Positions 22,363 through 34,487 are shown, counted from the first letter of the stretch. The stretch: DNA of 64,000 bases from Telopea speciosissima (GCF_018873765.1 NC_057918.1:12532862-12596861), one strand, 5' to 3'. Translations and numbers: made by a program. Notes: a model not told the origin generated them from the sequence alone.

Positions 22363-22709
22363 CACATATCTTAAAAGGTGGATACTTTAAGAATGCTTTT
22401 CTCCTAGATAGTTGTGTTTTGAATAAGAGAGTTATTGTCTCAATTCGTCCCATTTTTTTTCAAAAAAATTCTGTTTGTTGAAAAGTGACTGAGAATTCTT
22501 CTTTATCTATTGAAGGTTGTAAAATTCCTCAATCATGTTTTAGAATTAGGGGTTTTCTCAGGTGAAGGAGATGATTTGGAGACGGAAATGAAACTATTGT
22601 TTCTCTAGTCATAGTGGGATAGCTATTTCCACTTTTAACTATTATTTAAAAAGGGTACTTTATCTACTCGTAAGATAGTTCAAGTTTTGGTCTTTGAGTG
22701 AGATGAGAG

Positions 22710-22856
22710 GGGGGGGGGGGGGAATCCCGAATTTTTATCCGCTGCTGTGCCATCTTGCGGTGCAGCAGTGGACATGTGTGCACACATGGCTGCTGCTGCG
22801 CCGCACGATGCGCACAGCAGGGCCTCCAGTACTGGAGCAGATAAAAATCCGGGGGA
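22710..22856. mobile_element. GC-rich foldback element
   Basis: After a G13 run, CCCGAATTTTTATCCGCTGC and its inverted partner GGAGCAGATAAAAATCCGGG bracket a GC-rich core. In the core GCAGCAGTGGACATGTGTGC is followed by GCACACATGGCTGCTGCTGC. The element is about 130 bp and much richer in G+C than its surroundings. Long open frames on both strands here reflect this composition. Confidence 0.6.
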
Positions 22857-22949
22857 TCTGGCTCCTCTCCTAGGAGCACAGCGGCCAGGGAGTACCCAGG
22901 CGGCATGCAATGGTGCTGGACCGCTGGGTGCTGGGAAGATATACTATCA

Positions 22950-24010
22950 CACATGTTACATGGGTGCTTCATTTTTCGTACTAGTGTATGCATATTTAGT
23001 AAAAATGCATAAAGAGAGGTACAAGAGAGAATCTCTCAAGGTGATTCAACTCTATGATTGGACAATTGGATTAAATTGTCATCATTAATTCTCATCCTCT
23101 TCGAGATATCTTGACTCATTTCAATTGGAGAATCAGATCCTGTGGATTAAGAGGGTCTCTCCTCAACATGGGGAAGCAAAACTCAGTCTAATGCATGATA
23201 TCTTTACAATGTTTTTTTCAGTCCCCTGGAACACGATAGACCAGAGAAGCTCCAAGAACCAAGTGGATCATCCATGATACACCATTCAATTTCATTTTCA
23301 TCCACGAAATATATTAAACTGTTTATGATCTGTAGCTGTTAAATTTTTTATAACGATAAAAAAAAAAATAAAGAAATAAGAGAACACAAAGCATAACTCA
23401 TGACCTCTTAATTGTGAATTGTGGTCCTTGCAAATTGAGCTACACTCGATTGATTCTTGCAGCAATATATCATTTGGTGTAGATGTTGTATTCTTATATG
23501 GGTTTTGGTAGATGATTGGTCAATTTATTGGTCCTAGATTCAAACATTTTAATAATGGGAGTGTAGGGTTATATTTCTTTCGGACGCAAACCACCTGGTT
23601 TTATTCATGCCATACGGAATATGCTAGGAGTGTTCCAGTGGAGATCAACCATGATTTTTCATTTTCTCTTTAGAGAAGGGATTTGGATAATTTTTTTGTT
23701 TAGGTAAGGAAATAACAGACATTACATCATCTACTAATGTCTAATTTACATTTACTTCCCCTAGCTAAGATAGCAGGATTTGGATAATCATCAAGAGTAG
23801 ATCCTTAACTGAATGAGCCTCTAAAAATTCTGTGCGGAATCTAAATGATGATGCAACTAACTACTCTTCAAACAAGGAGTTTTCTAGGCCGACCTCCTGA
23901 AGTGGATTTCTACTGTATTGTTGTTCTTGTTAAGAAGTAAGGCTATGATTCACATTGTTAACCTCTACTTCCCAAAATTAACTTCTAAAAACCGTACAAT
24001 CTAGTATGGC
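22950..24010. other. No gene seen
   Basis: AT-rich intergenic sequence without recognisable frames or elements. Confidence 0.5.
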
Positions 24011-24013
24011 TGA

Positions 24014-24259
24014 CACCCTACTACAAGCACTGAGGAGATTCTGTTGGAACTGTCCGGCATAAGTTACCAACCACCTCCCCTCCTGGCTTACATCTCAGTT
24101 ACCTTTTCGGCCACGAACATGCTTCCTCTCTTCAACCAGTATCTCCTTAATGGCAAACTTGGATATGGATTTGTGGTGGCTTTTTCAGCTGTTTATGCGT
24201 CTGCTTCTTTGCTTTCTTTTCTTCTTGGTGTTCTATCCACTCTTGGCAAAAGAAAATGA
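24014..24259 (+). pseudogene. Unidentified membrane-protein-like fragment
   Basis: An open frame lies between a TGA at 24011-24013 and a stop at 24257-24259. It reads about 81 residues with two hydrophobic segments (PPPLLAYISVTFSATNMLPL and YGFVVAFSAVYASASLLSFL) and a basic end, GKRK. The residue pattern looks protein-like rather than random. There is no ATG before the middle of the frame, and a CTAG just upstream could be a splice acceptor. It could be the last exon of an unseen gene, a captured exon, or chance. I do not recognise the family. Confidence 0.3.
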
Positions 24260-25389
24260 AATAGTCACAAAAAAAAAAAAAAAAAGGATAGTCCTAAAAC
24301 AAAACAATCAAGCATGATGAACAGATGTATACCTACATTAGCAGCAGGCATGGCTTTCTCTTCATTCACTCCCTGTTCTTTCAGCTCAAGCACTCGCCAA
24401 CCAAAGACAGGAGCTGGAAAAGAGGGGGGGGGGGTGTTCAAAGCTATTAAAGTACCATTACGATTCCCAAGTCCCAATCAATAATTAAAATGTTCTGCCT
24501 TTTGTCTATCCACAAGCCAATAAGATCCACCCTCAAATGACTTGAAAGTTTTCTGCAACCTCAACATGATACTTCTAATTATCAAAATGTATTAATGAGA
24601 CATTTTGTCTGTGAATACTATGGGATGTGAACCATTTTCTGTGGCTGCTTCTTGAGGATCATAGAAGCCTCGAAGAGGCTATTTAGATGAGGAGATTGAG
24701 AAGGCTTGGGGCAGTGGTCAATAGTTGCCTGTCAGTGGCCTCCATGACCATGGGAAGTTTGAGCATCTTGCATGATATTTGACCACATCAAGGTATACAA
24801 ACTTTCTGTCCAAAATCCCAAGCCTTGCACTGGTGTGAATGGTTTTCCTCTGTTCCCCATTGATAACCCAGTAAGCAAATGCCAAGGGATATTTTTGGCA
24901 TGAATACTGTGGATTTCTGGATCTCTGAGTACCTAAGCAAATTAACCATTTTAAATCTCTGAGAGCTTAGATGTAAAACATCTCTTGTGAGCACAAATTA
25001 CAGAGCAATACTAATTCTTACAGAGTTACAGTGTTTAGTAGTTCAGGACCCAACATTCAAATGATGCCTGCAGCCTGCTTGAGAAGAATTTTGAGACAAA
25101 CTAGTGACAACCATATCAAAAAGAATTATTCAGTCAACAAGTTGCCTCTTTCTAGTTTCTACAGGAAATTATGACCACACATCCTTCTGGTTGATCCACA
25201 AACTTCATGGAGACATTTCACAAAGTACGCTTAATTAAGGTTCGGGCTGGGACCTCTTTCTCTCATTTCAATAAGGCAAAAGAACAAAACAATACACCCT
25301 ACAACAGAATATAATCAACAAAATCTATCTCAGATTTCTATGTATAACCAAAAAATCCAGTGGGATAATAATGATAGAGATACAAGCAG
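24260..25389. other. 3' flank of the fucosyltransferase gene
   Basis: Contains an A17 run at 24268-24285 and a G10 run near 24424-24434. The last few hundred bases before 25390 would hold the 3'UTR of the minus-strand gene. No other gene is seen. Confidence 0.45.
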
Positions 25390-28300
25390 CTATAACCCAT
25401 CATGATCTACTAGCTTAAGACCCCAACTCATGTCCTCACAGTGCCTTACATGAGGGACAAGGGCACCTGTATCTACCCCCGTCTTTGCCTTGCAGTCATA
25501 AAAGGGAGGTGCATGGAAACAAGGCTCCATTGACATGGCTCGTCGACATGGAGGATCAGGGGCTGTTTTATTCTCAGGCTTGTAGAGAATCCATGGTTTC
25601 AGTCCTCCTAGACCCTGAGCCACATATCCGAAGGTTGACCATGAGCTTGTGACCAAGACATCAGTCAAACTTAGGAGATACATTTCTGCCCATGCCTTTC
25701 GGTTGTGCATCTTCTTCTCGGTCTGCTGGTATTGTTCACTGCTTGGCTGGTAAACTGCAATCACCTCCCCAGTCACACTTGGGTATTCCCAAAACATATT
25801 CCTTATCTTCTCAAAGTATCCAGCACTAAGAGATGTTACGAGGACAGATTTCGACCTCTGGTTTCCAGATGGCCGGATTATGGATTCCCTGGCATTTACT
25901 TCTGGCAGAACTTTTTCCTTCAGGGAACAGGCTATGATCTGATCCAGAACATGTTGGAATGGGCCTGTACCAATATCAAAGACCCTGATCTGGATGCCTA
26001 TCCTCTCATCAGCCTTTTCTAAGTAAGCATGATAGTACCTTGTAATCAAGCCCCATACTGGATTTGAGGGGTGGAAAAGAAATCGACCCAAATGGTGGAA
26101 AACAGTTTCCTTTTCAGGGAAGAGATTATGCAGTTCTTGCTCAAAAGATGGGACCAAGAAGAGAGATGGAACAAAGTAGTTATCAGTTTTCATGAACAAC
26201 CATGGGACCTTGTGGAGAAGGGTTTGATCTTGATCACAAAAGAAAAGCTTATCATGATCGCCATAATCATGAACTAGATGGAGATACAGAAAGGGTGGCA
26301 AGGATGCCGTTGAGTTGTTTATAACATTATTTTTCACCATATTCCCATAGCAGTGGGACGAATTCTGACCAAAGCTGTCGAACAGATTAATGGGGAAGTC
26401 AACAGGGAGTAGCCAGGATGTGTCCGGAAATGGTTCACAAAAGAGATCGGCCATGTCAGTCCCACGGTCAACAAGTAGGACTCTGTCGGTGAGAAGAGCA
26501 TATAAGAATGCTGAAGCCAGGGATAGTATCCTGTTCCCCAAGCCACTAAATGAAATCCACACCACGTAGTTACATTCTGCAGGTTCACTGTTGTGCCCAG
26601 ACTTGAGCTGTTGCAATGTTTTGTCATAGGGTGCAGTATAGGGTCCACAACGTTTATGGAGAGCTTCATATTTCCGCAACCTGGACAGAAGATAGGAGGA
26701 AGGCTTGTGTGGTAGTGCCTTGCGATACAAGGAGGACTGGTACCTACTAAGACAAGATGCTTCTTCCAACCCAACAGCCAGAAGGCCACCAAGATGTCTG
26801 TCTTCAGGTGAGTCAACTGAATGAGATGAAACCTCCTCTGAACCTGTGACTGGAATGGGGAGAAGAAAAGGCAGAAATTTAGCTATGTGAATGAGAACCA
26901 GAATACTGTAAAAGACCGAATACAAGAAAAGTTTGAATGAAATTGTTGATGATTAACCTGATAGTAAGTGGAATTTACATTTAGCAAGAACATAGAGTCA
27001 ATAAATGTTGTTAAGCTATCACAAATCATCTTGTTTAGTTCGCATTTTGTGGTCATTTTCAAAATTCACTATCATGTTAGGTATGTCTAGCTCATGACAT
27101 ATGCATTCCACTTACATTTAACAAGAACAAGAATCAATAAATCTTAAAAACATTTGACTTTTTCATAATTCAAATCATCTTGTATAGTTTGCATTTTTGT
27201 GCAACATTTGACTTTTTCATAATTCAAAGTCTTTGACGGATTGAAGATCAGAATCCAATCCAGAGAGAAACTTAGCAACCAGAAACTCAGAACGTTGGGA
27301 TTTAATCACAGAGGCATCAATAGAGATAAGCTAGTACACATTGAGTTCTTCCCACATCCCCTTCAGTGAACTGTAATATTCGCCAAGAGACTTTCCTTTT
27401 ACTTGAAAGAGAAAAACTTCTCATACAAATCATAAATTCGAGACAGATTGGTATCTTGAGAATAGCTTTCCTTGAGTTCCTCCCAAACACCCTTGGCAGT
27501 TTTATGAAACATAACATTAGAGGCTATGGAAGGTTCCATGTTATTCCAAAGCCAACAAAGAAGGGTTGCATTTTCAGCCTTCCAATCATCATATTTGTCA
27601 TCAGTAAGATCTGGCGGTGTCATAGTGAGATAAGACATCTTCTGGTGAGCTGTAATATAAACTTCAAAGGCTTGAGACCAAAGAAGGTAGTTGGAAGCAC
27701 CATTCAACTTAATGGTAGTAATCTGAATATTAAAGTTGTCCGTGGGAGGCTTAGAATCAGCCATAAGATCAAATAATATTGTCAACAAAAAATACCTGGG
27801 ATAGGTAGAGAGCAGAGACAGCCAACAATAAGGAAGACAAGGCAAAAAAAAATCGATTTCAGCCCAAACCTAGATTAGGGAAAAAAATAGACAAACTTCA
27901 GAAAAGAGGCTGAACAGCCCAATATGCGATCAATTGTTGGTGTAGACAATCATCAAATAATGAGGAATAAAGGTCCCCAAACCAGCAGCCAATGTGAAGA
28001 AGAAATCCCAGGAGGAAAAGAAACTCAAATTCCACAGGGTTTTGAGAAATCGATTTCTCAGATGAAGACAAACATTACTTCAATCAGCAGAAATCTCGAA
28101 CAGCATCAGGCACAAGGACAAACCCGATCAATCTTCAGCATATCAGGGAACCCTAGTCCTTCATTAGGGTATGACTAGCGTTCAGACAAGAGTATACAGC
28201 ATCTGGTTGCTACGGACCACAACAAAAGAACAAGAGGCAGGAGAAGCCTTCAAAACAGCAACAAAAGGGAGAACTGTTGATCAGAATTAGTGCTCTGATA

Positions 28301-31290
28301 CCATGTAACAGAATGGAACCCTAAGTCTGATCAGCAGCGAAGAACAAAGAGGAAGAAGAAAGTAGAGAAAAGACGAGAAGAAGGGAGAGATCGATTGAGA
28401 GGGTAAAACTCCCTCACGATTTGATTGATTTTACAAATTGGGGGGGGGGGAATCTTATTTATAACATCAGCATTAAGAAATTACAAACAAACACCCCAAA
28501 ATACCCCTAAGACAATAGAATAAACTAGAAACATAAACAAGACCAAAATACCCCCAGAAATCTGTAAACACAAAACGACAATCCTTAACAGTGGTCATTT
28601 TCAAAATTCACTATCATGTTAGGTATGTCTAGCTACATGACATATGCATGCAAATGGGTAACCATCAGTGTGGTTACTGCATATGAATAGCTGAACAAAT
28701 GCTCTTAACCAGAAATTCCATTCTTCTTGGAAAGACAGACCACCTTTCTGTAGTATTAATTATCTGTATCAAGATCACACTCAAGGTAGACTTTTTTATA
28801 TTGAATGCTGGTTCATCAATACATGCCTTTCACCAAAAGCAATAAATAAATCATCTTTAAAATTAAAAACCTTACGAAAGTAGCTTACTTTATGTTATAA
28901 AATCAATTCCAGGATTCAGTCACAACAACTGAACAACGTCAGAGAAAATTTTAGCTTGGGAGCTAGTTACATGGAGCAGAACTAAAGCTTCCACAAGTAA
29001 TAACTACAATGGACAAGTTTCAGCAAAACATCCTTTTCCTACATAAGCGCTGGTTTCACAGAGACAATAGCCTCCTGTGTTCTAACACTAAAAGGGAAAC
29101 ATATGAACACAAAGAAGAAAAAGAGAACCCAACCACATCATGCAGTTCATTGACCAGAGGAATGTACAGTAACCAAACTGTATTCTGTAAAGATAGTGAG
29201 AACTTGCGTGTCATGGGCCAGACAAGCTTTGATGCACTGATTATCCAAAGACTCAGAGAACCTTCCAGAGTGCTAAAGCAAAAGTAAATGAAACCCATAT
29301 TGCCGTGTCCATCACAGTGATTTCATCATAGAGTGCCGGACATGAAATTATTAACACATAGGAATTGGTTTGCAATAGTTTTAAGAAGATTAATGAAACA
29401 CAGTAGGGTTAGAAGCAATGTAAGATCGAATAAATAAATAAGTAGGACCAGCCAGGGCAAAGAAATATATTGTTAGCTGATACACGATTAATAAGCATTC
29501 CTTCAATTCCTGAGACACTGCAATAATCCTCAACATTCAAATGCAGCAAAAAACTTTGTAGAACATCCAAGACCAATCAAACTAGTAAAATAAAGGTACT
29601 ACTAGAATTTTATAGTTTTATTCATAATTAGATTTCATCAACCCCGCACAATCACCTTCATATATGATATAACACCAAAATCAACTATTTTAAAAACATT
29701 ACAATCATTAAATCTCACCCAGATAAAGGTGCCAGCTAGCTCATATGGTAAGGTCACTTGCTAGTTGTAGCAGTGACTTGGGATCAAGTCCCATTTCTTC
29801 GTGGGGGGTTGGGTTTTTTTTTTTTTTTTTGGCGGAGCCTCACGGGATTCGGGTTTTCTTGTACACAAAAAAAAATCCAGATTATTTTCTCTTTTCATAA
29901 GCTTCAAAAGCATAAAATAATAACACTTTTTTGAAAGAAGATTCAAATAGATCACGCCTTATCATATGTTATATTGCAGTTGGAGCAAAAATGATCTTAA
30001 GTTGCAAAGGGACTGTAAAACCAAGAACTGACACTTCACTCCCATTACAATATTAGAGAGATGAATTAAGCACAAATACGAATAAATCAAAAAAGCAAGA
30101 CACTTCAAGGAAAACAGTTTATCATGAAATTTGAAACTCAGGATAAACCTTCCACAACACTTAGGGGTTTCAGAGGTACCCGGTAACCAGGAATCATCAA
30201 GAGTAGTTCAACATCTAGAATGCAGTCAACAAACCAGCTTCAAGATAATATGTCCATCAGATTAGATTACTTGTCTCATAGCTTGGGATTTTCCGGTATT
30301 CAAGCACAATGGAGGTGACCAACATAATACAGTTGCTCAGCCTTTCCACACTATAGAAATTAGAAACACAGGAAGAATAATCAAATGGGATCCAAAACAA
30401 GGGCCAAGTGAACCATCTTCTGATGATGGATATTATGCAAAGAACTAAAGAAAAATAAATAAACCTACTAAAATAAAGGGGCGCTGTTCTCTGTGCCGCA
30501 GCGCAGCCTGCGCCCAGGCACATGGGGTGGGCGCAATGACCACCCTGCCCCCTGCACAGGCTGCCCATGTGCCTGGGCGCAGGCTGCGCTGTGGCACAGA
30601 GAACATTCTCCTTAAAATAAATCATACTTTTCTAGAAGTCCCATAAGCAAAACAATGCATCTTCATGTGGGAGATCTGTTTAACGCAAGAGACAACTGAG
30701 AACAACATCAATTGAAGTTTAAAATAGAAAGCAAGTAAGGATTTGAAGAGCAATCAGCCAACAAAGAGTACCAAATTTAGTTTTTCCTAAAGTAACCAGA
30801 GTTAAGTACCTTTTTCAGTCTCCGTTTTGAAATCCCTTACTTCCGCAGATTCTCGGGCTCCATCCAATGCAGGTTGCTGAACTGATCAAAGCAAGACAAA
30901 ATCAAGAATTAACATAAAATTCCAACAAGAAAAATAATTACTAAGAGTGTGAGTAACCAGCCATTTTCACGAAGAAAACCCACGAAAAAAGGATTAAATT
31001 CCATGTTTTATTTTCCAAAAAAAAAAAATATTTGAAGGTAAGAAAGTACCTTCTTCATCTTTCATTGGGAAAGACCTTGCTTCTGCAAATCCGCTGTGTC
31101 CACCCGACGATGGTTCCCGATAAAAGGAGGAAACTGTAAGCAAAACGGGCAAAATCAGCAAGCAAACGACCGCGATTCCTACCGACTTCATTATGTTGGA
31201 GCCAGATTTCTTCTCTGCAACTCGAGAAACAGTGTCATTTAAGGAATCGTTGGTATTTGATGGAGATGAATTGCCCTTGAACCTCTTCAT
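25390..31290 (-). CDS. GT37 fucosyltransferase (xyloglucan alpha-1,2-fucosyltransferase-like)
   Basis: Three exons on the minus strand (31290-31050, 30881-30810, 26843-25390) join in phase 1 to 588 residues, close to Arabidopsis FUT1 (558). Exon 1 gives a short basic cytosolic tail and one membrane anchor (residues 37-57, VGIAVVCLLILPVLLTVSSF), a type II Golgi topology. Exon 2 is a 24-residue stem piece. Exon 3 holds the catalytic domain: WISFSGLGNRILSLASAFLY (about 200-219), GIQIRVFD (387-394), the donor-binding-type motif VTSSWSTFGYVAQGLGG (502-518) and the Cys-rich end EPCFHAPPFYDC (544-555). The family transfers L-fucose from GDP-fucose to galactose on xyloglucan, pectin or arabinogalactan proteins; which acceptor applies cannot be read here. 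Intron 2 is 3966 bp and carries several mobile elements. The start is the first ATG of exon 1 (CAT at 31288-31290). Confidence 0.93.
26965..27229. repeat. Local tandem duplication inside fucosyltransferase intron 2
   Basis: Two diverged copies of an intronic unit lie in tandem. Each contains ACATTTA(G/A)CAAGAACA, TCAATAAAT, AATCATCTTGT and GTTCGCATTTTGTG or GTTTGCATTTTTGTG. In the second unit the phrase ACATTTGACTTTTTCATAAT occurs twice (about 27147 and 27205). The remainder of the second unit reappears only after the Copia insert, at 28591. Confidence 0.65.
27228..28590 (-). mobile_element. Truncated Copia retrotransposon (5' LTR, PBS and part of gag)
   Basis: On the minus strand, a 287-bp LTR (28590-28304) begins TGTTAAGG and ends TTACA. 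It contains a TATAAATAAG promoter-like motif and is followed at once by TGGTATCAGAGCA (28303-28291), the primer-binding site complementary to initiator methionine tRNA used by Copia elements. A leader and a gag-type frame follow. The element stops abruptly within gag at about 27228; protease, integrase, reverse transcriptase, the polypurine tract and the 3' LTR are gone. It lies in intron 2 of the fucosyltransferase gene, in the same orientation as the gene. Confidence 0.85.
27240..27764 (-). pseudogene. Copia gag remnant (UBN2-type)
   Basis: It begins MADSKPPTDNFNIQITTIKL and continues with GASNYLLWSQAFEVYITAHQ, then WKAENATLLCWLWNNMEPSI and GVWEELKESYSQ. This is the order typical of the Copia gag region (LNG.NY..W, W..N...WL, A.E.W..L...Y). 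A frameshift near 27399 and a stop near 27333 interrupt it, after which KSQRSEFLVAKFLSGLDSDL can still be read in another frame. The coding part ends at the truncation point. Confidence 0.8.
29719..29882 (+). mobile_element. tRNA-derived SINE with short target duplication
   Basis: The head GCTAGCTCATATGGTAAGG resembles a polymerase III A box, and GGGATCAAGTCCC about 45 bases later resembles a B box, so the 5' part is tRNA-like. A T-run, a GGCGGAGCCTCACGGGATTC block and GGGTTTTCTTGTACAC lead to an A-run. CCAGAT flanks it at 29719-29724 and 29877-29882. It sits in intron 2 of the fucosyltransferase gene, antisense to it. Confidence 0.65.
30470..30616. mobile_element. GC-rich foldback element, family B, copy 1
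   Basis: The left arm GTTCTCTGTGCCGCAGCGCA plus GCCTGCGCCCAGGCACATGG pairs with the right arm CCATGTGCCTGGGCGCAGGC plus TGCGCTGTGGCACAGAGAAC. The stem of 40 bases is nearly perfect around a core GGTGGGCGCAATGACCACCC. The closely related copy at 43822-43990 has the same flanking AAAGGGGC and AACATTCT. It lies within fucosyltransferase intron 2. Confidence 0.8.
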
Positions 31291-32960
31291 ATCTATCAAA
31301 CGCTCATCCGAGTAATTCTAATCCATAAAAATGAATTTCACACGAAAATGAAAGTGATTTTTCGCCTTCAAAAGGGTTTTTGGATCTGATGGGAAGTTGA
31401 TGCTCAGAAGAAAATAATGAGATTGCCACAAGTATGTATCTATCAAAACAGCTGGTACAGTTCACTAATTACAATAAATCAGAACAATTTCATATGGGGA
31501 AGTCATCAACTCAAAATAATTAAAGAAGAAATCTTTAAGTTATCGAAAATGTTAAGAGTGTTAAGATTCTGAAAGAAAGGCTAATTAATTAAAAAAAGTG
31601 AAATTCATCTCCTCTCCTATCCATGTTCTATGGTTTTTAATTTGCAGGTCACCTTTGGATCGTTTAGCTTTCGCCATCTGTCAGGAACTCTTAACTTGTC
31701 GGTGGTATCATTACAAATAGTGGTGAACACGATTCAATAAATGGCCAATTTATCGTGAGATTTTTTTTATTTCAATAATAAAAAAAAACCCAATAACTGG
31801 ACATCTACTAGGGTTGATTTGATATGATTTCTATTTCAAAAGGCTACAACTAATGTAAATATTATTTGAAAACCACCAATTTATGTCATTCATCCTTTAT
31901 AACCCTAATGTGATAAAGAATCTAGGCCATACATTATGTGGGCTAATCTACAGTTGTGATTTTATTGTGGTATTATTTTGATGATGGTTCACAATTCATG
32001 TGAGATGAGGGTCCAGTCCGTGACGGGTAGGACTATCTGACCCAATTTTGATCCTTGTTTCATGGTATCGATTGGTTACTGTAGACAATGTGTAATCCGT
32101 TCTCTTTCTAATAGATTGCATTTTCTACTAAAAAAATAAATCATGTGAGAGATTAATAGAATTATCAAAAGAAGAAGAAAGTGATCAACACTCAATCAGC
32201 TCGGGTCGATGCTCAATAAAGATCAATTGTCATCAACTGGGCATCATTGCCTAGGGCTCATCTAATTCCGACCTGTGGCCATCCAATGTCGACTTGAGCC
32301 CTCGTTAACTATTTTAAGAGTTTGATTTGAGATGTTCGGTTTTGGATACACCATTTATACCTAGTTTGGACCCAATCTTTGATCAGACCATAAAGCCTAC
32401 ATTGGTCCCAAACTTAGGTCAACAAATCTAAACTAAATGAAAATCTGATAATTTCGATGGGTGATTCTGATCAATTCCAACCAACTCCGACTGATTCTTG
32501 ATTGACTCTGCTGATTCAAAGATTATTCGAATCGATATTGAACCAAACAATGAAAACCAATCCCTTTCCCGATTCTGAGTTTTAAAACATTGATAATAGA
32601 GGACAGATTTATCTTAACTCTCAATGCTCAAATTATGTTCTTAGAATATTAATTATTCAATATAGAATTCTTTGTGAGTTACCATGTCCTTGTAATACCT
32701 TTCGTCTTTCACCATCCAAAATATTTCCTTCCTTTCACCACAACACTATGCTATCACATGAGGTCTTCGCAAGTAAAGTAGAAACAAGCATGCAATCACC
32801 CTTCAACACAATCGTTGGAATTTCACTTTCTATAAAAGTTTAAAAAATTAAAGAAATATTAGCAAGACCTAGATTTTAATTAGCAAAAATATTAAAACAA
32901 AAAGAAAAAAGATCCCAATATGCTCTCACCCTGAAGTAGAAGAATATATCAATTTTTTTT
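31291..32960. promoter_or_regulatory. Upstream region of the fucosyltransferase gene, otherwise empty
   Basis: The first few hundred bases 5' of the minus-strand start codon should contain its leader and promoter, but I see no element I would assign. The remainder is AT-rich with no gene. Confidence 0.35.
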
Positions 32961-32962
32961 TT

Positions 32963-33290
32963 TGGTCCGATGGAAGGGTGATATGGAAATTCTGATCTTT
33001 AGATATTTATAAAATAATATAGATATGGATTGGTCATATTTCAAAATTTTGAGATTTAATACATCATTTCTTATGTATATGTCCATACACCCTGTTGTAC
33101 TCCTTAATTTTTTCAACACTTTATTTTGTCATTTGGGAAGTTTGAATTGGATTGTTTAACTAATAGAGGAACTCAGAGTCACATATACACAAAATTTCAA
33201 GCTCACATGAATTGCCATGTGGCAGTTATTGAAGGGTATGCCATTTTACTTTCAAGTGAAGGTGTGTCGAGACCATAGTTAGTTAAAATG
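32963..33290. repeat. Dispersed repeat related to 39993-40425
   Basis: GGAAGGGTGATATGG, ATTCTGATCTTTAGATAT, GATTGGTCATATTTCAAA and TATATGTCCATACACCCT follow the order of AAAGGGTGATGTGGCGATTC, GTTGGATATC, AATTGGCCACGTGTCAAA and ATATGTCCATGCACCCT in the element at 39993. It is a degenerate copy with no coding capacity. Confidence 0.55.
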
Positions 33291-33890
33291 TGAATGACCA
33301 AAAAACTTTGTTAGATATGACTTTAAAATGGCTCAAAATTTGAACTAGACGATAAAAAATATGTCAAATATTTAAAAAATGAAAGAAAACGAAAACCAAC
33401 TGTACAAGTTTTGAACGTTTAGACTTGAAAGAATAGGAAAAAACCATATTTATAAGACCAACTTATGTCAAATTAATTAATATTATATGATGTAATAGTT
33501 ATAAATTTCTATAATAATAATTAATTAAAAAAAAACAAAAAAAATTTTAAATGTTGTAATTTTATCTTAAAAAAAAAACGTTTTAACTTACAATGGTCAA
33601 GACCCCATTCACTAACCCTTCTCTTTATTTGGTGTGGAAAGTGGAAACACATTTATCATTAAATAATAATAATAATAATAATATAAAAACCTCAACCTTA
33701 TAGAGGCAAGGATGAGGAAATCAATTTTTTTTCTTAGGAATAATAAAAAACCTAAAATTATGAGGGAAAAATACTAATAAATGAGATGTATAGATTGAAA
33801 TTAGTTCAAAAAATAGTTTAGATATACATTTGTAGAAACAAATATTGGGATAAAGAACACTAATCAGTTGTGTCTAAGATGTGGACACTG
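33291..33890. other. AT-rich spacer with AAT microsatellite
   Basis: Contains (AAT)n at about 33661-33682 and several poly-A runs. No gene is seen. Confidence 0.55.
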
Positions 33891-34012
33891 TGCCTAGACA
33901 CTGTTGGGCGTGGAATAACCGCTCAGCCCCCATTCCAAGGCAAAAATTCCAGGTGCCATGGTGGGGCGGTGGGGCCTGGGCGTTCATTTCACGCCCAACT
34001 GTGTCTAGGCAT
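33891..34012. mobile_element. Small foldback element
   Basis: TGCCTAGACACTGTTGGGCG, TGGAA pairs with TTCATTTCACGCCCAACTGT, GTCTAGGCA. The unit is about 122 bp with a GC-rich loop. Confidence 0.65.
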
Positions 34013-34189
34013 AGTAATGATGCCTTGGACCCCAACCAGATGGCGTTCTTGGATCCCTAAATCTTATTCCCTTAACAGTATTTACAAATGAGAAGGGTTG
34101 ATTGCTACCTCAATTCTAAGTTCCTGACACAAAAAACATTTTAAGGAAGGGAAGCAGTTTTGAATTTTTATCACCTATGGTTCCTCTGC

Positions 34190-34280
34190 CCGGTACAGTT
34201 CCCTAGTGCCTCTAATAAAAGGGGGATGGACCTCACCCGGGCAGTGTGTTCGGTCCGGGGGTGGAATGGTCATTTTAGCC
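34190..34280. repeat. Dispersed repeat, copy 3
   Basis: TTCCCTAGTGCCTCTAATAA, a CACCCGGGCAGTGTGTTCGG block and GGGGGTGGAATGGTCATTTT correspond to the reverse complement of blocks in the copy at 14780-14940. Confidence 0.5.
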
Positions 34281-34344
34281 CCCTATGAGAGGAACCATAC
34301 AACCGTATCGATCAGCAAACCTAAGGGGATAAAGGTCCAGCAAT

Positions 34345-34487
34345 TTTCTGTCTGGGAGTGTGGCCTTTGTCAACACTCCCATGAGTCTATCTCTCTCGTC
34401 CTTAAAACTATGGGGACAGAACTGTCTTTTCATATGAGGAGGAGAGAGACTCTTGGGAGTGCTGGCGTACAGAAAGAGTTCTTTCCC
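34345..34487. mobile_element. MITE family C, copy 1, in the promoter of the epimerase gene
   Basis: GGGAGTGTGGCCTTTGTCAA, CACTCCCATGAGTCTATCTC is followed by an inverted partner (AGGAGAGAGACTCTTGGGAG, TGCTGGCGTACAG). The same order of blocks occurs at 44003-44164. The 3' edge lies about 250 bases before the start codon at 34739. Confidence 0.7.

Noticed and set aside
22664-23088. Open frames of about 110 codons on both strands
   Set aside because: They are produced by a GC-rich foldback element with few stop codons; no protein family is recognisable.
25705-26816. Long antisense and alternative frames across the fucosyltransferase exon 3
   Set aside because: They are shadows of the catalytic exon, with no family resemblance.
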